Positions 1 to 10,300 of a stretch of 64,000 nt of DNA are shown piece by piece. Each line of letters starts with the position of its first letter. Within the stretch, counting starts at the first letter, position 1. The notes beneath the pieces were generated by a model. The model worked only from the letters and a program-made list of their open reading frames with translations, was not told where the DNA came from and did not search any database. The position numbers and the translations under genes are program-made. Source of the stretch: Sunxiuqinia rutila. GTDB taxonomy: Bacteria > Bacteroidota > Bacteroidia > Bacteroidales > Prolixibacteraceae. The stretch covers positions 67,033-131,032 of the forward strand of contig NZ_JBNGOT010000014.1 of the NCBI RefSeq assembly GCF_050589705.1. Direction: 5' to 3'.

Positions 1-965
1 AACCGGAAATCTTTCAGGTCAGCATCTTCAAAATGGATCTTGACATTGTATTTCCGTTCAATCTTCACAATCATTTTTTGCATGGGCTCACTTTTCATAA
101 TGAGCCGATCTTCGGTCCATGAGGTGAAAAGCTTCGGGTCAATACCTTTGGAAATCAGGATTTTCTCTGGTTTTTTCTCTCGGACAGTATCCGGTTGACT
201 GGCTGGTTGATTTTGTGTTTCAATGGTTTGAGTTTGACTGGTTGCTTTATAGAATACCAGTTGCTCGTGGGGTTTTAAGAACAGTTCTTCGGGCTTGGTT
301 TTTTGCGTTCTATTTTTAACAATACTGACGGAGCCTTCCACCAAGGTTGTTTCAATGGTCCGCTCATCGGCATAGCTTTTTACGTTAAACTTGGTGCCAT
401 AGGCCTTTACGGTAATGTCGGAAGTGCGAACCTGGAAACGTTTGGATTTGTCCTGAGCGACTTCAAAAAAAGCTTCTCCTTCGAGCGATACTTCCCGGTC
501 ATCCTTGCCAAAATCCCCCGAATATTTCAAAACACTTCCGGCATTCAGAATTACTGTGGAACCATCAGGTAGTGAGATGGTTGATTTGGCGCCCATCGGG
601 GCTGAGATTACGCTTTCTTCCAGCTGGGCAAAGTAATGGTTGATCTGGTAGTTACTAATTCCCCACGAGAGGGTGGCTCCCAAAATGAAAACCGCAGCGA
701 TTTTGGTCCACCGTAGCCAATTGATCGTTGGCGATTGAGAAGAGAAGTTTCGCCTTTCCAGTTTTTTCCACTCCTGATCCAGCACGTCTGGGGTAATTTG
801 CAATTCGGTTTCGGCAGCCAGCCAAACCGACTGCATTTCTTCCAGGCAGGCTTGGTTTTCAGTGCTTTCCTGAAGCCAGTTCTCCAGTTCTGTCCATTCG
901 TTGGCAGCGATGTACCCTTCCAGGTACTTCAGAATTAATTGATCGATGTTATGAGGTGTTTTCAT
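1..965 (-). CDS. FecR-family anti-sigma factor (3' part outside window)
   Basis: This gene is open from the ATG at 965 to the left edge, about 321 codons, so its C-terminus is missing. FecR proteins span the inner membrane, hold an ECF sigma factor inactive, and release it when an outer-membrane SusC-type transducer senses substrate. The sequence shows a cytoplasmic N-terminal helical part, one membrane segment near residues 85-105 (core KIAAVFILGATLSW), then the typical periplasmic FecR stretch with SAPMGAKSTISLPDGS, VSLEGEAFFEVA and VKAYGTKFNVKSY. It starts 13 bp after the stop of the sigma gene at 979-1668, so the two are almost certainly co-transcribed and regulate a SusCD pair beyond the left edge. 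The family assignment is secure; the partner transporter is inferred. Confidence 0.9.
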   Translation of the reverse strand, partial: MKTPHNIDQLILKYLEGYIAANEWTELENWLQESTENQACLEEMQSVWLAAETELQITPDVLDQEWKKLERRNFSSQSPTINWLRWTKIAAVFILGATLSWGISNYQINHYFAQLEESVISAPMGAKSTISLPDGSTVILNAGSVLKYSGDFGKDDREVSLEGEAFFEVAQDKSKRFQVRTSDITVKAYGTKFNVKSYADERTIETTLVEGSVSIVKNRTQKTKPEELFLKPHEQLVFYKATSQTQTIETQNQPASQPDTVREKKPEKILISKGIDPKLFTSWTEDRLIMKSEPMQKMIVKIERKYNVKIHFEDADLKDFR

Positions 966-978
966 TTTTGAGTATTTC

Positions 979-1668
979 TTATTTTTTGGTTCTCGTGGCT
1001 GAAACCGGTAATTGTTGTTTCAGGTATTTCAATGCCCGGTAAATCTGCACTTCAACCGTTTTGGGAGAAATGGAAAGCTGTCGGGCGATTTCTTTGTGCT
1101 TCAGGCCTTGCTCGCGGCTCAGTAAAAAAATCTTTCGGCATTGCTCGGGCAAGGACGCCATGGCTTGATGAATTGTTTCCTGCAGTTCCTTTTCCTGCAG
1201 CTGGTCATGCGCATTTTGCTGGTATAAAAAACTTTGTTGTTGTTGCAGGTGAAAGCTGGTTAAATGGCGATGCGTCATGTTTGTCTTCTTCAGGCAATTA
1301 AGACATTGATGATGAACCGCCCGGTAGAGATAAGCTTTAACCGACTGATTGATTTCCAGTTGCTCGCGCTTTTCCCAGAGGTAGGAAAAAACATCCTGCA
1401 GGATATCTTTGCAGGTTTCGCTTGAGTGCACATATTGACGGGCAAAAACGTAGAGCTCTTTGTAGTACTTTTCGAATAGTTTCCGGAATGCACCCCGGTC
1501 TTCGCACACAAGTCGATCCACACATTCTTTGTCAGTTTCCTGCGCCGAATCTTCCAGTGGCCGAACGACCGAGAGTACTCCGGAGCCGCCTGACTGCTGG
1601 AATGTTGGCTTACTTAAGGCTGAAACCGAAGTTCGAAAAAACGGGACAGAGTGATTTTCAGCTTTCAT
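979..1668 (-). CDS. ECF-type RNA polymerase sigma-70 factor
   Basis: This is an extracytoplasmic-function sigma factor of the Bacteroidota PUL type. Region 2 is visible as FRKLFEKYYKELYVFARQYV followed by DILQDVFSYLWE (about residues 61-95), and region 4 as LPEQCRKIFLLSREQGLKHK and IARQLSISPKTVEVQIYRAL near the C-terminus. At 229 residues it is longer than the usual 180-200, because roughly 50 low-homology residues precede region 2. No other ATG or GTG lies in that leader, so the ATG at 1668 was kept. It is followed 13 bp later by fecR and preceded, 77 bp upstream, by a second sigma gene, making a sigma-sigma-antisigma array. Target promoters are unknown. Confidence 0.9.
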   Translation of the reverse strand: MKAENHSVPFFRTSVSALSKPTFQQSGGSGVLSVVRPLEDSAQETDKECVDRLVCEDRGAFRKLFEKYYKELYVFARQYVHSSETCKDILQDVFSYLWEKREQLEINQSVKAYLYRAVHHQCLNCLKKTNMTHRHLTSFHLQQQQSFLYQQNAHDQLQEKELQETIHQAMASLPEQCRKIFLLSREQGLKHKEIARQLSISPKTVEVQIYRALKYLKQQLPVSATRTKK

Positions 1669-1745
1669 CGTAATTAGTCTGATTTGGTAATCTGCTTCTA
1701 AGGCAATTCAAATTGAAAGATCACTTACAAGCCAACCATCTTTTT

Positions 1746-2303
1746 TTACGAAAACTTTTTCAGATGAACTTTAAGTTGCTTTAAACTCCGGAAAATGAAG
1801 GTTTCAACAGTTTTGACAGAGAGCCCCAGTTGCCTGGCTATTTCCTTATGGCTCAGTCCTTGTTTTCGACTAAGAAGAAAAACCTGCTTTTGACGTGGGG
1901 GAAAAAGTTCTACCTGTTGGTCAATCAGATGAAGCAATTTTTGATGGTCCAGATTGGTCGTAATAGCAGTATGGTGGGGGAGCAGGTAAGCATAGTGCTG
2001 GTTTCCTTCGGCCTGTCTTTTTTGTTTCTGAATGTAGTTTAAACTTTTGTTCCGCACCATGCGGTACAGGTAAGCATTAATGGAGTACCGAACAGGTATT
2101 TTTTTGCGCTCTTCCCAAAACTGTGAAAATGTTTCCTGAATAATATCTTTGCAGGCTTCGTGTTCCCGGGTGATTCGTAAAGCATAAAAGAACAAAGGCT
2201 TGTAGTAGGAACGAAAGAGTAAATTGAAGGTTTTTACGTCCCCGCAATTTAACTTTTCCATTAACTCCTTTTCGGGGAGAGATATGTATTTGTCCAGTCC
2301 CAA
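1746..2303 (-). CDS. ECF-type RNA polymerase sigma-70 factor (second, tandem copy)
   Basis: This 185-residue ECF sigma factor is paralogous to the one just downstream. Region 2 reads FNLLFRSYYKPLFFYALRIT and DIIQETFSQFWEER; region 4 reads FPPRQKQVFLLSRKQGLSHK and IARQLGLSVKTVETFIFRSL. The chosen start is a TTG at 2303, because it keeps the EKELMEKLNCGD stretch that is normal ahead of region 2. An ATG at 2261 has AAGGAG only 3 nt upstream but would cut into that conserved stretch. An in-frame stop at 2325-2327 excludes anything longer. Only one fecR follows the two sigma genes, so this protein either shares that anti-sigma factor or is controlled otherwise. Confidence 0.85.
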   Translation of the reverse strand: MGLDKYISLPEKELMEKLNCGDVKTFNLLFRSYYKPLFFYALRITREHEACKDIIQETFSQFWEERKKIPVRYSINAYLYRMVRNKSLNYIQKQKRQAEGNQHYAYLLPHHTAITTNLDHQKLLHLIDQQVELFPPRQKQVFLLSRKQGLSHKEIARQLGLSVKTVETFIFRSLKQLKVHLKKFS

Positions 2304-2648
2304 GCAAACAAAGGTTATAGCTATTTAAACCATAAGTTAAGGACAAAATTGGTTTTTAACCAATAGTTTGGCGTATAGTTATTTCGGAGGAAAATAAGTT
2401 TAGTTGGAAAAATACGACCTCTGGCTTTTTGTGGTTATTGAAGTACAAGTTTGTTTTGATAAAAAGGAGGGTTAGGTGCTTTATTGGAGCAAATTTTTAA
2501 GATGCCGATGAAGCGCTTTGAAGACGATAGGAAACTTTTGAATACAATTGTTACCTGTCGCCCTCAAAGCTTTCTTTTCAAGTAATGGTCTGAATTTGTG
2601 ATATTTACATTTTGTAGGTAGCCCAATTTCAAGTTAAGCAGGTCTTTT
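2304..2648. other. Intergenic stretch, 345 bp
   Basis: No convincing gene is visible in this AT-rich stretch. It contains the hairpin listed at 2515-2570, which probably ends the minus-strand locus to its right, and it must contain the promoter of the minus-strand sigma gene starting at 2303. I found no clean TAnnTTTG box on the minus strand in the first 60 bp upstream of that gene. Confidence 0.5.
2515..2570 (-). terminator. Imperfect 17-bp hairpin after the PUL operon
   Basis: Positions 2515-2531 and 2554-2570 are near-perfect inverted repeats around a 22-nt loop. On the minus-strand transcript 16 of 17 positions pair (two G-U) and one A-C mismatch remains. It sits about 80 bp beyond the stop codon of the last PUL gene (2649) and there is no clear U-tract. 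A transcript-end or mRNA-stabilising role is inferred from position. Confidence 0.5.
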
Positions 2649-4991
2649 TTATTTGTTGTTTGGTTGAACGATGTCCTTTATGCGTTTTTGAGGACTAACC
2701 TTGAGTTCAGTAATTTTGCCATTGCTGGCCTGACAATCTATGATCGCCTTATTGGGCGCATGTAGCCTGAATTCTACTTCCCAATCTTTAGGCCAGCTAG
2801 GGAGTAGGTATATCTTGTCGTTAATAGTTTGAATAAGCATCTCCTGCAAGTTGATCATTCCAGCACCTCCATGGTCGGTGTCGGGAATCCAATCGGGTCC
2901 TGGTCCCCAAAATGTAGGAAAACGCTTTGGGGAGTCAGCCAGTTTATCGACCACTAAATGGGCAGCTTCATCAGTCAATCCAATCCGCGATGCGAAAATA
3001 CCAACCTGGCTCCAACATGCTGTAAAGCTTCGTTTTTTGTTTGACTCACCGTGAAAATAGGTATTTATAGCAACTTGAGTGTTCCCGTTCTCAATGCTGA
3101 ATAAACCATAAGGGAAAACTGGATACAATTCAGGAATTTCCATGTTGGCCACATATTCCCATGATTCGGCTGGTTTTATTACCCTGTAATTATTTTTTGT
3201 ATCGAATGAAATTTCGGGTAAACGTTCTAGGTATTCCTGATAATACTTCTTTTCATCTTCATCGATGTATTTGTCAGGCATAGCCAGCATACGGGGAAGT
3301 GTGGTTTTTAATCCGGCAATCACATCAACAGGGTTTTTCGCAATTTTATACATTTCTGTTGCAGTAGAGGGATAAAAAACTAACTTGCCGTTTTCATCCA
3401 AGGCTTTACCCGTCCGTTGTTGCTGGCGAAGCTGGTAGTGTTCGTCAAAAAAACGTAGCGAGCTTTTTATAAAAGGAAGATAATCGGAAATATCTTTCCC
3501 CGTAAAACGATAATATTCAAGTATCATAAATGAAAACTCCAATTGATTGGCATGATGATGGCAAACATACCGGTTGGCAAGGACTCCTGACTCTGTATCG
3601 AGTGGACGTTTGCGCGCACCTGAATCGAATCCCCAGGTTGATGCGGCAGGCAATCCAAATGTTTCAGGGTGTTCGGAAAAACCGCATCCTTTGTGCCCCC
3701 AGTATAAATTAGTGGCTATTTCTACATTTTTCAGACCATTTTTATAAAAATTAAATTGGGGGATCATCATATCAGAATCGCCGCTTTTGAGCATGGGCCA
3801 GTAAACTAGTCGTTGGTTTTGTGCTGTATGCGAACCTCCTCCCCATGCTCGATAATCGGGGGTGCCATGGTTGTTTAGCGTTACAAAAACCGGATCAAAG
3901 GTGAACAAACCTCCGTTAAATTTGGTAGGGTAGGCACCATAGGCATTGCAGCCCAACTGGTAACGGAACAACTGGTAGTTACGTCCTACTTGCCAAGCCG
4001 GATCGGTCGGATCGTTTTTATCAGCATTAATAAAGATGTAGCTTTTTTCCCAGTAGTTATGCCACCACGATTTTGTCTTTTGCCATTCCGATCGATTGTT
4101 AAATGACAAGTCGGATGAAAGAAGGTCTTTTTCCCATTGCGCTATCGTGTTTGCTTGATCGGTATGTAGTGCAAATTTAACCTGATGTTTTTTAGCTGGC
4201 TTTTCTGATGTGAGAGACCAATACGTGAAAGGCGTATCTACGTATTTCCCCGATCCGGTTCCGGCAGGAATCATACCTTTTCCAAGCATTAATCCTCCAA
4301 AAGTTAAATTCTTTTGGGGGTTAGTCAGTTCGTCTTTGACCGCTGTAAGTCCTTGCTGGTTGATGCAAAAGTCAATCAGTAATTTGTCCGAGCAATTCCG
4401 GTGATGCCAAAGAACGGCATGCTTATGGTAGCGAATGCTATCCCGATAAGTAACCACATCTCCCTCATAAGCTGAATAGCTAAAGCAGGCACTTCGCTCT
4501 TGCATGGGAAGTTGACGGTCTGCGGTACGCCAGTTTTCGTAAAAAGCTGTTAGCTTCACCTCCGATGTACTTGTGAGCGAAACGTTGATGTGCGGTTTAA
4601 AAACATCAACCCACAGATTGACGGTCACTTTTTCTTTTCCATTTTGACCAATGATCTGGATGTATCCGTCATGCAGTTTTAGTTCTTGAGAAAAAACGGA
4701 CTCGGAATCAGTAAAAATATTGGGTTCTAAACGTAAGCGTCCCCGTCCTAATTTTAGCAGTTGGTTATTTTCATCAAATGCGCCAGATCGGGAAATGTAG
4801 AAGAGAATGTCTCCATTTTCAACCCATACATTACATCCAATATCGCCACCACCTAAAGGCATGGACTCGCTGCTGTTTTTACTCTGGGAAGTCCAGTTGA
4901 TATTGTACCTTTTCAGCTGTTTTTCCAGCTCTCTACCTGTTGTTTGTATTAGGAGCATACAGAAAAAAAGGCAGGCCGTTAGTTTATACAT
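2649..4991 (-). CDS. DUF5703-type, GH95-like putative glycosidase
   Basis: This is an exported protein of 780 residues with a signal peptide (MYKLTACLFFCMLLIQTTG). The mature N-terminus contains WTSQSKNSSESMPLGGGDIG followed by CNVWVENGDILFYISRSGAF, which matches what I know of DUF5703 proteins of Bacteroidota PULs. These combine an N-terminal beta-sandwich with an (alpha/alpha)6 barrel resembling GH95. The body is rich in Trp/Tyr/His as expected for a sugar-binding barrel (for example TFDPVFVTLNNHGTPDYRAW, HHHANQLEFSFMILEYYRFT). The reaction is not established, so I call it only a probable alpha-glycosidase. It is the last gene of the minus-strand PUL and is separated from the next upstream gene by about 160 bp counted from the preferred start of that gene's product; a hairpin follows. 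Confidence 0.75.
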   Translation of the reverse strand: MYKLTACLFFCMLLIQTTGRELEKQLKRYNINWTSQSKNSSESMPLGGGDIGCNVWVENGDILFYISRSGAFDENNQLLKLGRGRLRLEPNIFTDSESVFSQELKLHDGYIQIIGQNGKEKVTVNLWVDVFKPHINVSLTSTSEVKLTAFYENWRTADRQLPMQERSACFSYSAYEGDVVTYRDSIRYHKHAVLWHHRNCSDKLLIDFCINQQGLTAVKDELTNPQKNLTFGGLMLGKGMIPAGTGSGKYVDTPFTYWSLTSEKPAKKHQVKFALHTDQANTIAQWEKDLLSSDLSFNNRSEWQKTKSWWHNYWEKSYIFINADKNDPTDPAWQVGRNYQLFRYQLGCNAYGAYPTKFNGGLFTFDPVFVTLNNHGTPDYRAWGGGSHTAQNQRLVYWPMLKSGDSDMMIPQFNFYKNGLKNVEIATNLYWGHKGCGFSEHPETFGLPAASTWGFDSGARKRPLDTESGVLANRYVCHHHANQLEFSFMILEYYRFTGKDISDYLPFIKSSLRFFDEHYQLRQQQRTGKALDENGKLVFYPSTATEMYKIAKNPVDVIAGLKTTLPRMLAMPDKYIDEDEKKYYQEYLERLPEISFDTKNNYRVIKPAESWEYVANMEIPELYPVFPYGLFSIENGNTQVAINTYFHGESNKKRSFTACWSQVGIFASRIGLTDEAAHLVVDKLADSPKRFPTFWGPGPDWIPDTDHGGAGMINLQEMLIQTINDKIYLLPSWPKDWEVEFRLHAPNKAIIDCQASNGKITELKVSPQKRIKDIVQPNNK

Positions 4992-5027
4992 ATGAAAGAT
5001 GTTAAGAAAAAAATTATATTGGTTATT

Positions 5028-7151
5028 TTATTGGATGCCAATTTTATTGAAAGGAATGTTTTTGAATTCCTTTATTTTGAGGAAAAGTGGCGCATCTTCT
5101 TTTAACCCAAAATTCTTTTGCCCCATGTCAATAAATCCCGGGTCCTCATTTGTTTCCCAGTTGCTTTCCTTATAATCCAGCCATTCTTTTTTGCCATCCA
5201 GTAATTGTTCTACATTAACAAACACATTGTTTTCAAACAGGTTGCGTTGCGGCAAAGAAGGATTATCAAAATAGTTTACCAAATGAGGATATTGGGTGCT
5301 GTAAGGCGGATTTTTGTAATTCACAGCCTTCAGCCGTTTTTCAAATAAACCGTTTTCATCCAGCAAGCCTTTTGACCAGTTTTGCAATCGGTTATCGATA
5401 TGAATTCCGATTTTATTTCCTATGAAAATATTGTTTTGGTAGATGTTATCAGAACCGCCTCCTAAAAGAACATTCCATTTTCCGGCTTGGTAGAATACGT
5501 TGCCAAACACGGTCATGCCGCAGGCCCCATCGTCGTGATAAACGGCGCAAGTATTAAAATGATCCGGGATATTTTCAAAATAATTGTATCGAACAATGTT
5601 GCCTTGTTCTGCAGGATTACGACCATAATAAATTGCTCCCTGGTCTTCAACCTCAAGACATACATCATGCAGATAGTTGTATTCAATGAGGTTGTTATTG
5701 CCAAACATGAGGTAGATGGCCATGCTGGGGGTATTGTATATCTCACAATGACGGACTGCATTACCCACTCCTGTCAAATACACAGCCGGACGATAGGATT
5801 TTTCGATACGGTTTAAATCATGGAACAAACAATTTTCGACGAGGTTATTCCCTGTTTCTAATGTTAGCAGGTTGCCACCTCCGAGAATTACACCTCCTGC
5901 TCCAAGATTATAAAACTGGCATCCAATAATTTTGTTGTTCTTACCTCCTTCGCGATTGAAAGTTGAATTTGCATATAAATGTTGCTGTAAGCTTCCTACA
6001 ATACCCGCTTGTGCTTCTCCTGTACCTTCATGCCGATACTCAGCAAATGGTTTGATGCCTTTTCCTACGGTAATACCAAGGCTTCCTAAGTTACGGAAGG
6101 TGCAGTTTTCGATAGTGACGTTTTTGGTATTGCTTAGGGCTATCCCCATACCACGCGCGCACTCAAAAGTGATACCTGAGATACTTACATTTTGAGCCGC
6201 TTCTAGCATTAAAAAAGGTTGTTCCAGAATGGAGAACTCCAGAGATTCTATTGCTTGTTCACCTGAAATAAAATGTAGAGTTCCTTTTTTCCGATCAATG
6301 TAGTATTCTCCCGGAGCGTCCAACTCGCATAGTAGATTCACGCCGTACCATTGTCTCCAAGGCTTATCGTAGCCAAAACCGTAAAGTGTTGCTGAAGCCG
6401 TAGTAATTGTATTTCCCTTGGAATTGATGTTGGCGATTTTTACCATATCATCGGCATAACCCCACATAAAATATCCGGCCATCCAGGCATCCTTTTCATT
6501 AGTCCATTTGTCTATGCGTGAATCTTCGTATTTGATTACCCCTCCACGATTCGAAAAATCATCTTCTCTAGGAATGGAGCCTTGATCCAGTACTTTCCCC
6601 ATGGGAATCATTTTTTGGTTAGGCCAACGCGATAAATGCATTGGTTTTTTATTGACAAATATTTCGCCCCAGGCGTTTCCATAGGGACGAGCAAACCCAA
6701 CGTTTCGCAAGTTCCCATAGTTAGTGATTCCAGCCTTCTTAAGCTTGACGGTGTAGTAATTTGCAGGAGCGTCATCGTCGGTATTCTTTTGTATGAATTT
6801 TATGGGGATAGATGCCCCACCGGTGAAAAAAACCGGATCATTAGGGTGTCCTTGTATCGCAATATTAGATAAACTTTCATCAAGTGAAAGTGTTTTATTG
6901 ATGGGATAGGTTCCTCCTTCCAGATGAATGGTTACGAACGACTCATCGCCGTTTGCTCTATTGGCTTGGACGATATTTAATGCTTTTTCAAGTGATGCAA
7001 ATGGTTTCGTTCGGGTTCCCGAGTACTGATCGCTACCAGTGGAGGAGACAAATAGTTGTTCGGTTGATTGAGAAAGCCCTGTGCTGTAATACGCTAGAAG
7101 GATAGTTATTAGGAGGCTTACTCGTTTGAGATGTAAGTGAGGGAAACGCAT
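5028..7151 (-). CDS. Secreted right-handed parallel beta-helix protein (possible GH141-like or lyase-like)
   Basis: The protein begins with an export signal (MRFPHLHLKRVSLLITILLA, ending near LSQ) when started at the ATG at 7151. An upstream ATG at 7199 would add 16 residues in front of a good signal peptide, so the inner start is preferred. The N-terminus has the typical LFVSSTGSDQYSGTRTKPFA, then IHLEGGTYPI, found in secreted beta-helix carbohydrate-active enzymes. The centre shows many short helix turns such as NVTIENCTFRNLGSLGITVG, NNLVENCLFHDLN, NAVRHCEIYN and NNLIEYNYLHDV, with EDQGAIYYG inside them. Such proteins include GH141, GH120 and several polysaccharide lyases; the sequence alone does not decide. 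It lies between the GH2 and DUF5703 genes of the same operon. Confidence 0.75.
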   Translation of the reverse strand: MRFPHLHLKRVSLLITILLAYYSTGLSQSTEQLFVSSTGSDQYSGTRTKPFASLEKALNIVQANRANGDESFVTIHLEGGTYPINKTLSLDESLSNIAIQGHPNDPVFFTGGASIPIKFIQKNTDDDAPANYYTVKLKKAGITNYGNLRNVGFARPYGNAWGEIFVNKKPMHLSRWPNQKMIPMGKVLDQGSIPREDDFSNRGGVIKYEDSRIDKWTNEKDAWMAGYFMWGYADDMVKIANINSKGNTITTASATLYGFGYDKPWRQWYGVNLLCELDAPGEYYIDRKKGTLHFISGEQAIESLEFSILEQPFLMLEAAQNVSISGITFECARGMGIALSNTKNVTIENCTFRNLGSLGITVGKGIKPFAEYRHEGTGEAQAGIVGSLQQHLYANSTFNREGGKNNKIIGCQFYNLGAGGVILGGGNLLTLETGNNLVENCLFHDLNRIEKSYRPAVYLTGVGNAVRHCEIYNTPSMAIYLMFGNNNLIEYNYLHDVCLEVEDQGAIYYGRNPAEQGNIVRYNYFENIPDHFNTCAVYHDDGACGMTVFGNVFYQAGKWNVLLGGGSDNIYQNNIFIGNKIGIHIDNRLQNWSKGLLDENGLFEKRLKAVNYKNPPYSTQYPHLVNYFDNPSLPQRNLFENNVFVNVEQLLDGKKEWLDYKESNWETNEDPGFIDMGQKNFGLKEDAPLFLKIKEFKNIPFNKIGIQ

Positions 7152-7302
7152 GATAGTGGTATTTAGTTGTTTTTGTAAATTTAGAGTTTTAATAATCATC
7201 TCGTACGATGAAATAAGTTCAATGTGAATTGTTTAAAACCGTATACCCTTGAATAAGAATTCAAAGCTATACGGTGATTCATTTATTTTTATAGTAGTAG
7301 GT

Positions 7303-10300
7303 CTATTTTTGAAACAATAGTTTTTTTGCAAAATTATTCGCAATAGGATTAGTTTGTAATTTACTTTTTAAATTCAATTCGCAAATTATAATTTCACCCT
7401 TGCCTAATTTCAGTTCTGCTACTGCCGCTGCTTTTCCTTGGTCTTCCACCCAATTGGTATTCCCGCTTGAGAGTATGGGATTCCATCTATCAGCAATAAC
7501 AATTTTATTTAAGAATGGCATGATGTATTCGGCCTCTTCATCATACCACATTCTGAAATCGAAGGGCTCGGCATCTTTTGTAAAACGATGACCAGTTTGT
7601 GGCGAAGCAAAATAGTAGCTTCCCATTGAGGTGTTTTGCACAATGACTTCAGTTCCTCCAATCTGGTGGGTCCCAACAGGAATATCAAAAAGAATAATTC
7701 GTTTGCCTGATTGGGCAAGCCGTTCAAATTCTTCTTTATTATTGCTAAATAACTGAAAGTCATTTATCAGAATAATATCGGAGGAAGAAAAGTTTTTGTT
7801 ATTCTCAATTTTCAATGTTTCTAAGATGTATTGAGCTTGTGTGGTTGTGTTTCCCATTGCGGTAATTTTCTTGTTTTCCGATGAGCTTTGGGTTGGGAAA
7901 ACATCAATATTATTCACGACTGCATCAATCAGCTCGCCGTTTTTATCAAAAAGTGCTGCTCGCAACTGATATGTTGTTCGTTTGTTCACCACAGGAGTTT
8001 TAAACGAAATATAGCCCTGAAAACGTGAACTATTTGCCGGGATATCGGTGGCGGATTGTCCGGAATATATTACTCGCCCATTGTGTTCCAGTTGATACTT
8101 CAGCACATAATCCTGAGGTACGGTGTTCGGATCGTGACATATCCAAGTCTCAAACTTGGTTTGTTCGCCACTCCAAAAGTGATGTCGATCGGCGCGTAAT
8201 GATACTATGGTTGGTTTCAATGCTTCCTGGTAAGCAAAAAAACCCTTTTTGGGATTGCGATCAACATCCATAATAGTTTTCATCCAACCGGCAGGCCAGG
8301 CATCGATAAATAGGTGCATGGCAAAAGTGACCATGTTGGTATCGCGACGGAAGGCTTCGGTAACGGTTTCAAGCGCCCAGGCTTGATGGTCATGGCTGGC
8401 TTCGACCCAATCTTTCAGGGAATATTGGGTATTGTACCACATGTAATGAAACTTATGGGTTTGGGCCGCATAAATGCGGTTGGCTGTCCAGTTTTTCTCG
8501 TCTGCTTTGTTTTTGGGCAACCATTCTCTCGGATAATACTTATACATGGTTTTCACAGGATCAAGTGCTTCTGCTCCAAACTCACCACAGCCATAGTACC
8601 AGCCGGGCTTTACCCACTGCCAGTAGCCGCGTACCAGCTTACCAATTCCCAGACCTTGCCCGTTGTACCAAGTATTATAGCAGTGGTTGTCAGGCAATCC
8701 TGGAGTGGGGGGATCATAGTCGCCATCACTTTTTTTGATAACACGATCGGGGTTTTCTTTATGAATGGCTTCATCCATTGCTCTAAAAAGGGCAAAGTAT
8801 TCTTCGGGTTGAGCCATATTGCGATGAGGATGTCCTTCTCCGTTGGGGAAGCGTTCGTTAATGTATGTAACCATGATGTTGCTGGGATGGTTTCGGATCA
8901 GGCGTTCCATTTCAGCACTTTGCCGAACACATTCTTCCCATTGGTTGTAACGAATGCCACCAAAAGTAGGGAAATCTGTTTGGAGCATTATTCCTAGTTT
9001 GTCAGCGTATTCATAGATTTCGGGTTGTACAGGGCGTTGTGTTAAGCGGATAAAGTTCATATTGCAAACCTTGGCAAGTAACAGATCATCAATTAGCTGG
9101 TCCCAATCTTTTTTGTAGACATCTTGCTGCAGGAACCCCATGGAATTTGCTCCTCTCAAGCGAATCTTTTCATTGTTGAAGTAGAGTCGTCCTTTGGGGC
9201 GTGAAACAGTATCCATTTTAAATGAACGCATACCAAAAGATTGTGTGTAAGTGTCTGTCTCCTGCTGATTTTCGTTCAGAACTTTTACTTGTACCTGATA
9301 AAGCCAAGGAGTTTCGTTACTCCACGAACGAAAATTTTTCATTGGAATTTTGTAAAAGAAATAATTAACGCCATAACCTAGTTTTATAGTGCTTTGTTCC
9401 CAATCGGTTGGTTTTTCCAAATCTCCAATACCTGGGATATGCAGGGCAGAAGGAATAATGAGGGAGTCTTTTAGTACGGTAGCTTCAAAGTTTTGGCCAA
9501 AAACTGAAATTTGAAACGTAACAGGAAGGCGTTTTTCATTATAATTATTGACTTGAAGCCTTAATTCGGCCATGCTTTCGTTATATAGCGGGCGGACAAA
9601 AACATCATCAATGTGGATGGCGTTGCGTGTTTCCAGGTAACAATCCTGATAAATCCCCATACCGGCAGCACACTGGTGTCCGCCATCGTAGAAATTATCA
9701 TAGCCTAATCCGGTAACTCCGTATATTTTATCACCAAATATGCGTTCTTTTCCTGCTGCAACAAAGCCGGTTGTTGTGTAGTCATTCTCAACTTTCACCA
9801 ATAAGGTATTGTTGCCAGCTTGAGCAAATTTGGAAACATTAAATTCAAATGGTGCGAAAAAGCCTTCGTGTGATCCGACATAAGCACCATTCAGAAAAAC
9901 ACTGGCTTTGTAATCCACTCCTTTAAAACATAGGAAAAGTTCTTGACCGTTTAGAGTTTCTTCAGGAATGTTAAGTTCTTTAAAGTAGTAGGTGACGGCT
10001 CTTCCATATGGAGCGTCAAAATGAGGGACGGTTACTTGCTCCCAAGTTCCTTTCCCCTGTAAAGTGGCAATAAAATTTTTTTGATCTTCTGCTGTTTCCT
10101 GTCTCCATTGAAAATTCTTCAATGGTATTCTTTTTCGATGGCTCGTAATTTTGGGTGCTAACTCTTTCATGAATGGGAGGTAGGTATTGCGAGCTTGCTG
10201 AAGTTGTTCTTTTACTTGTGCCGGAGTGCGCTGAGGAGTTGTGACAACAAATTTATTCTTGTTGTTCCTGTCGAAAGGAAGGAAAATATCGGGTAAAACC

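Noticed and set aside
5028..7151. Firm assignment of the beta-helix protein as a pectate lyase
   Set aside because: The beta-helix fold is shared by many lyase and hydrolase families, and no diagnostic catalytic motif could be identified by eye.
8314..8997. 227-codon plus-strand reading frame inside the GH2 gene
   Set aside because: It overlaps the catalytic part of the GH2 gene on the other strand and encodes no recognisable protein.
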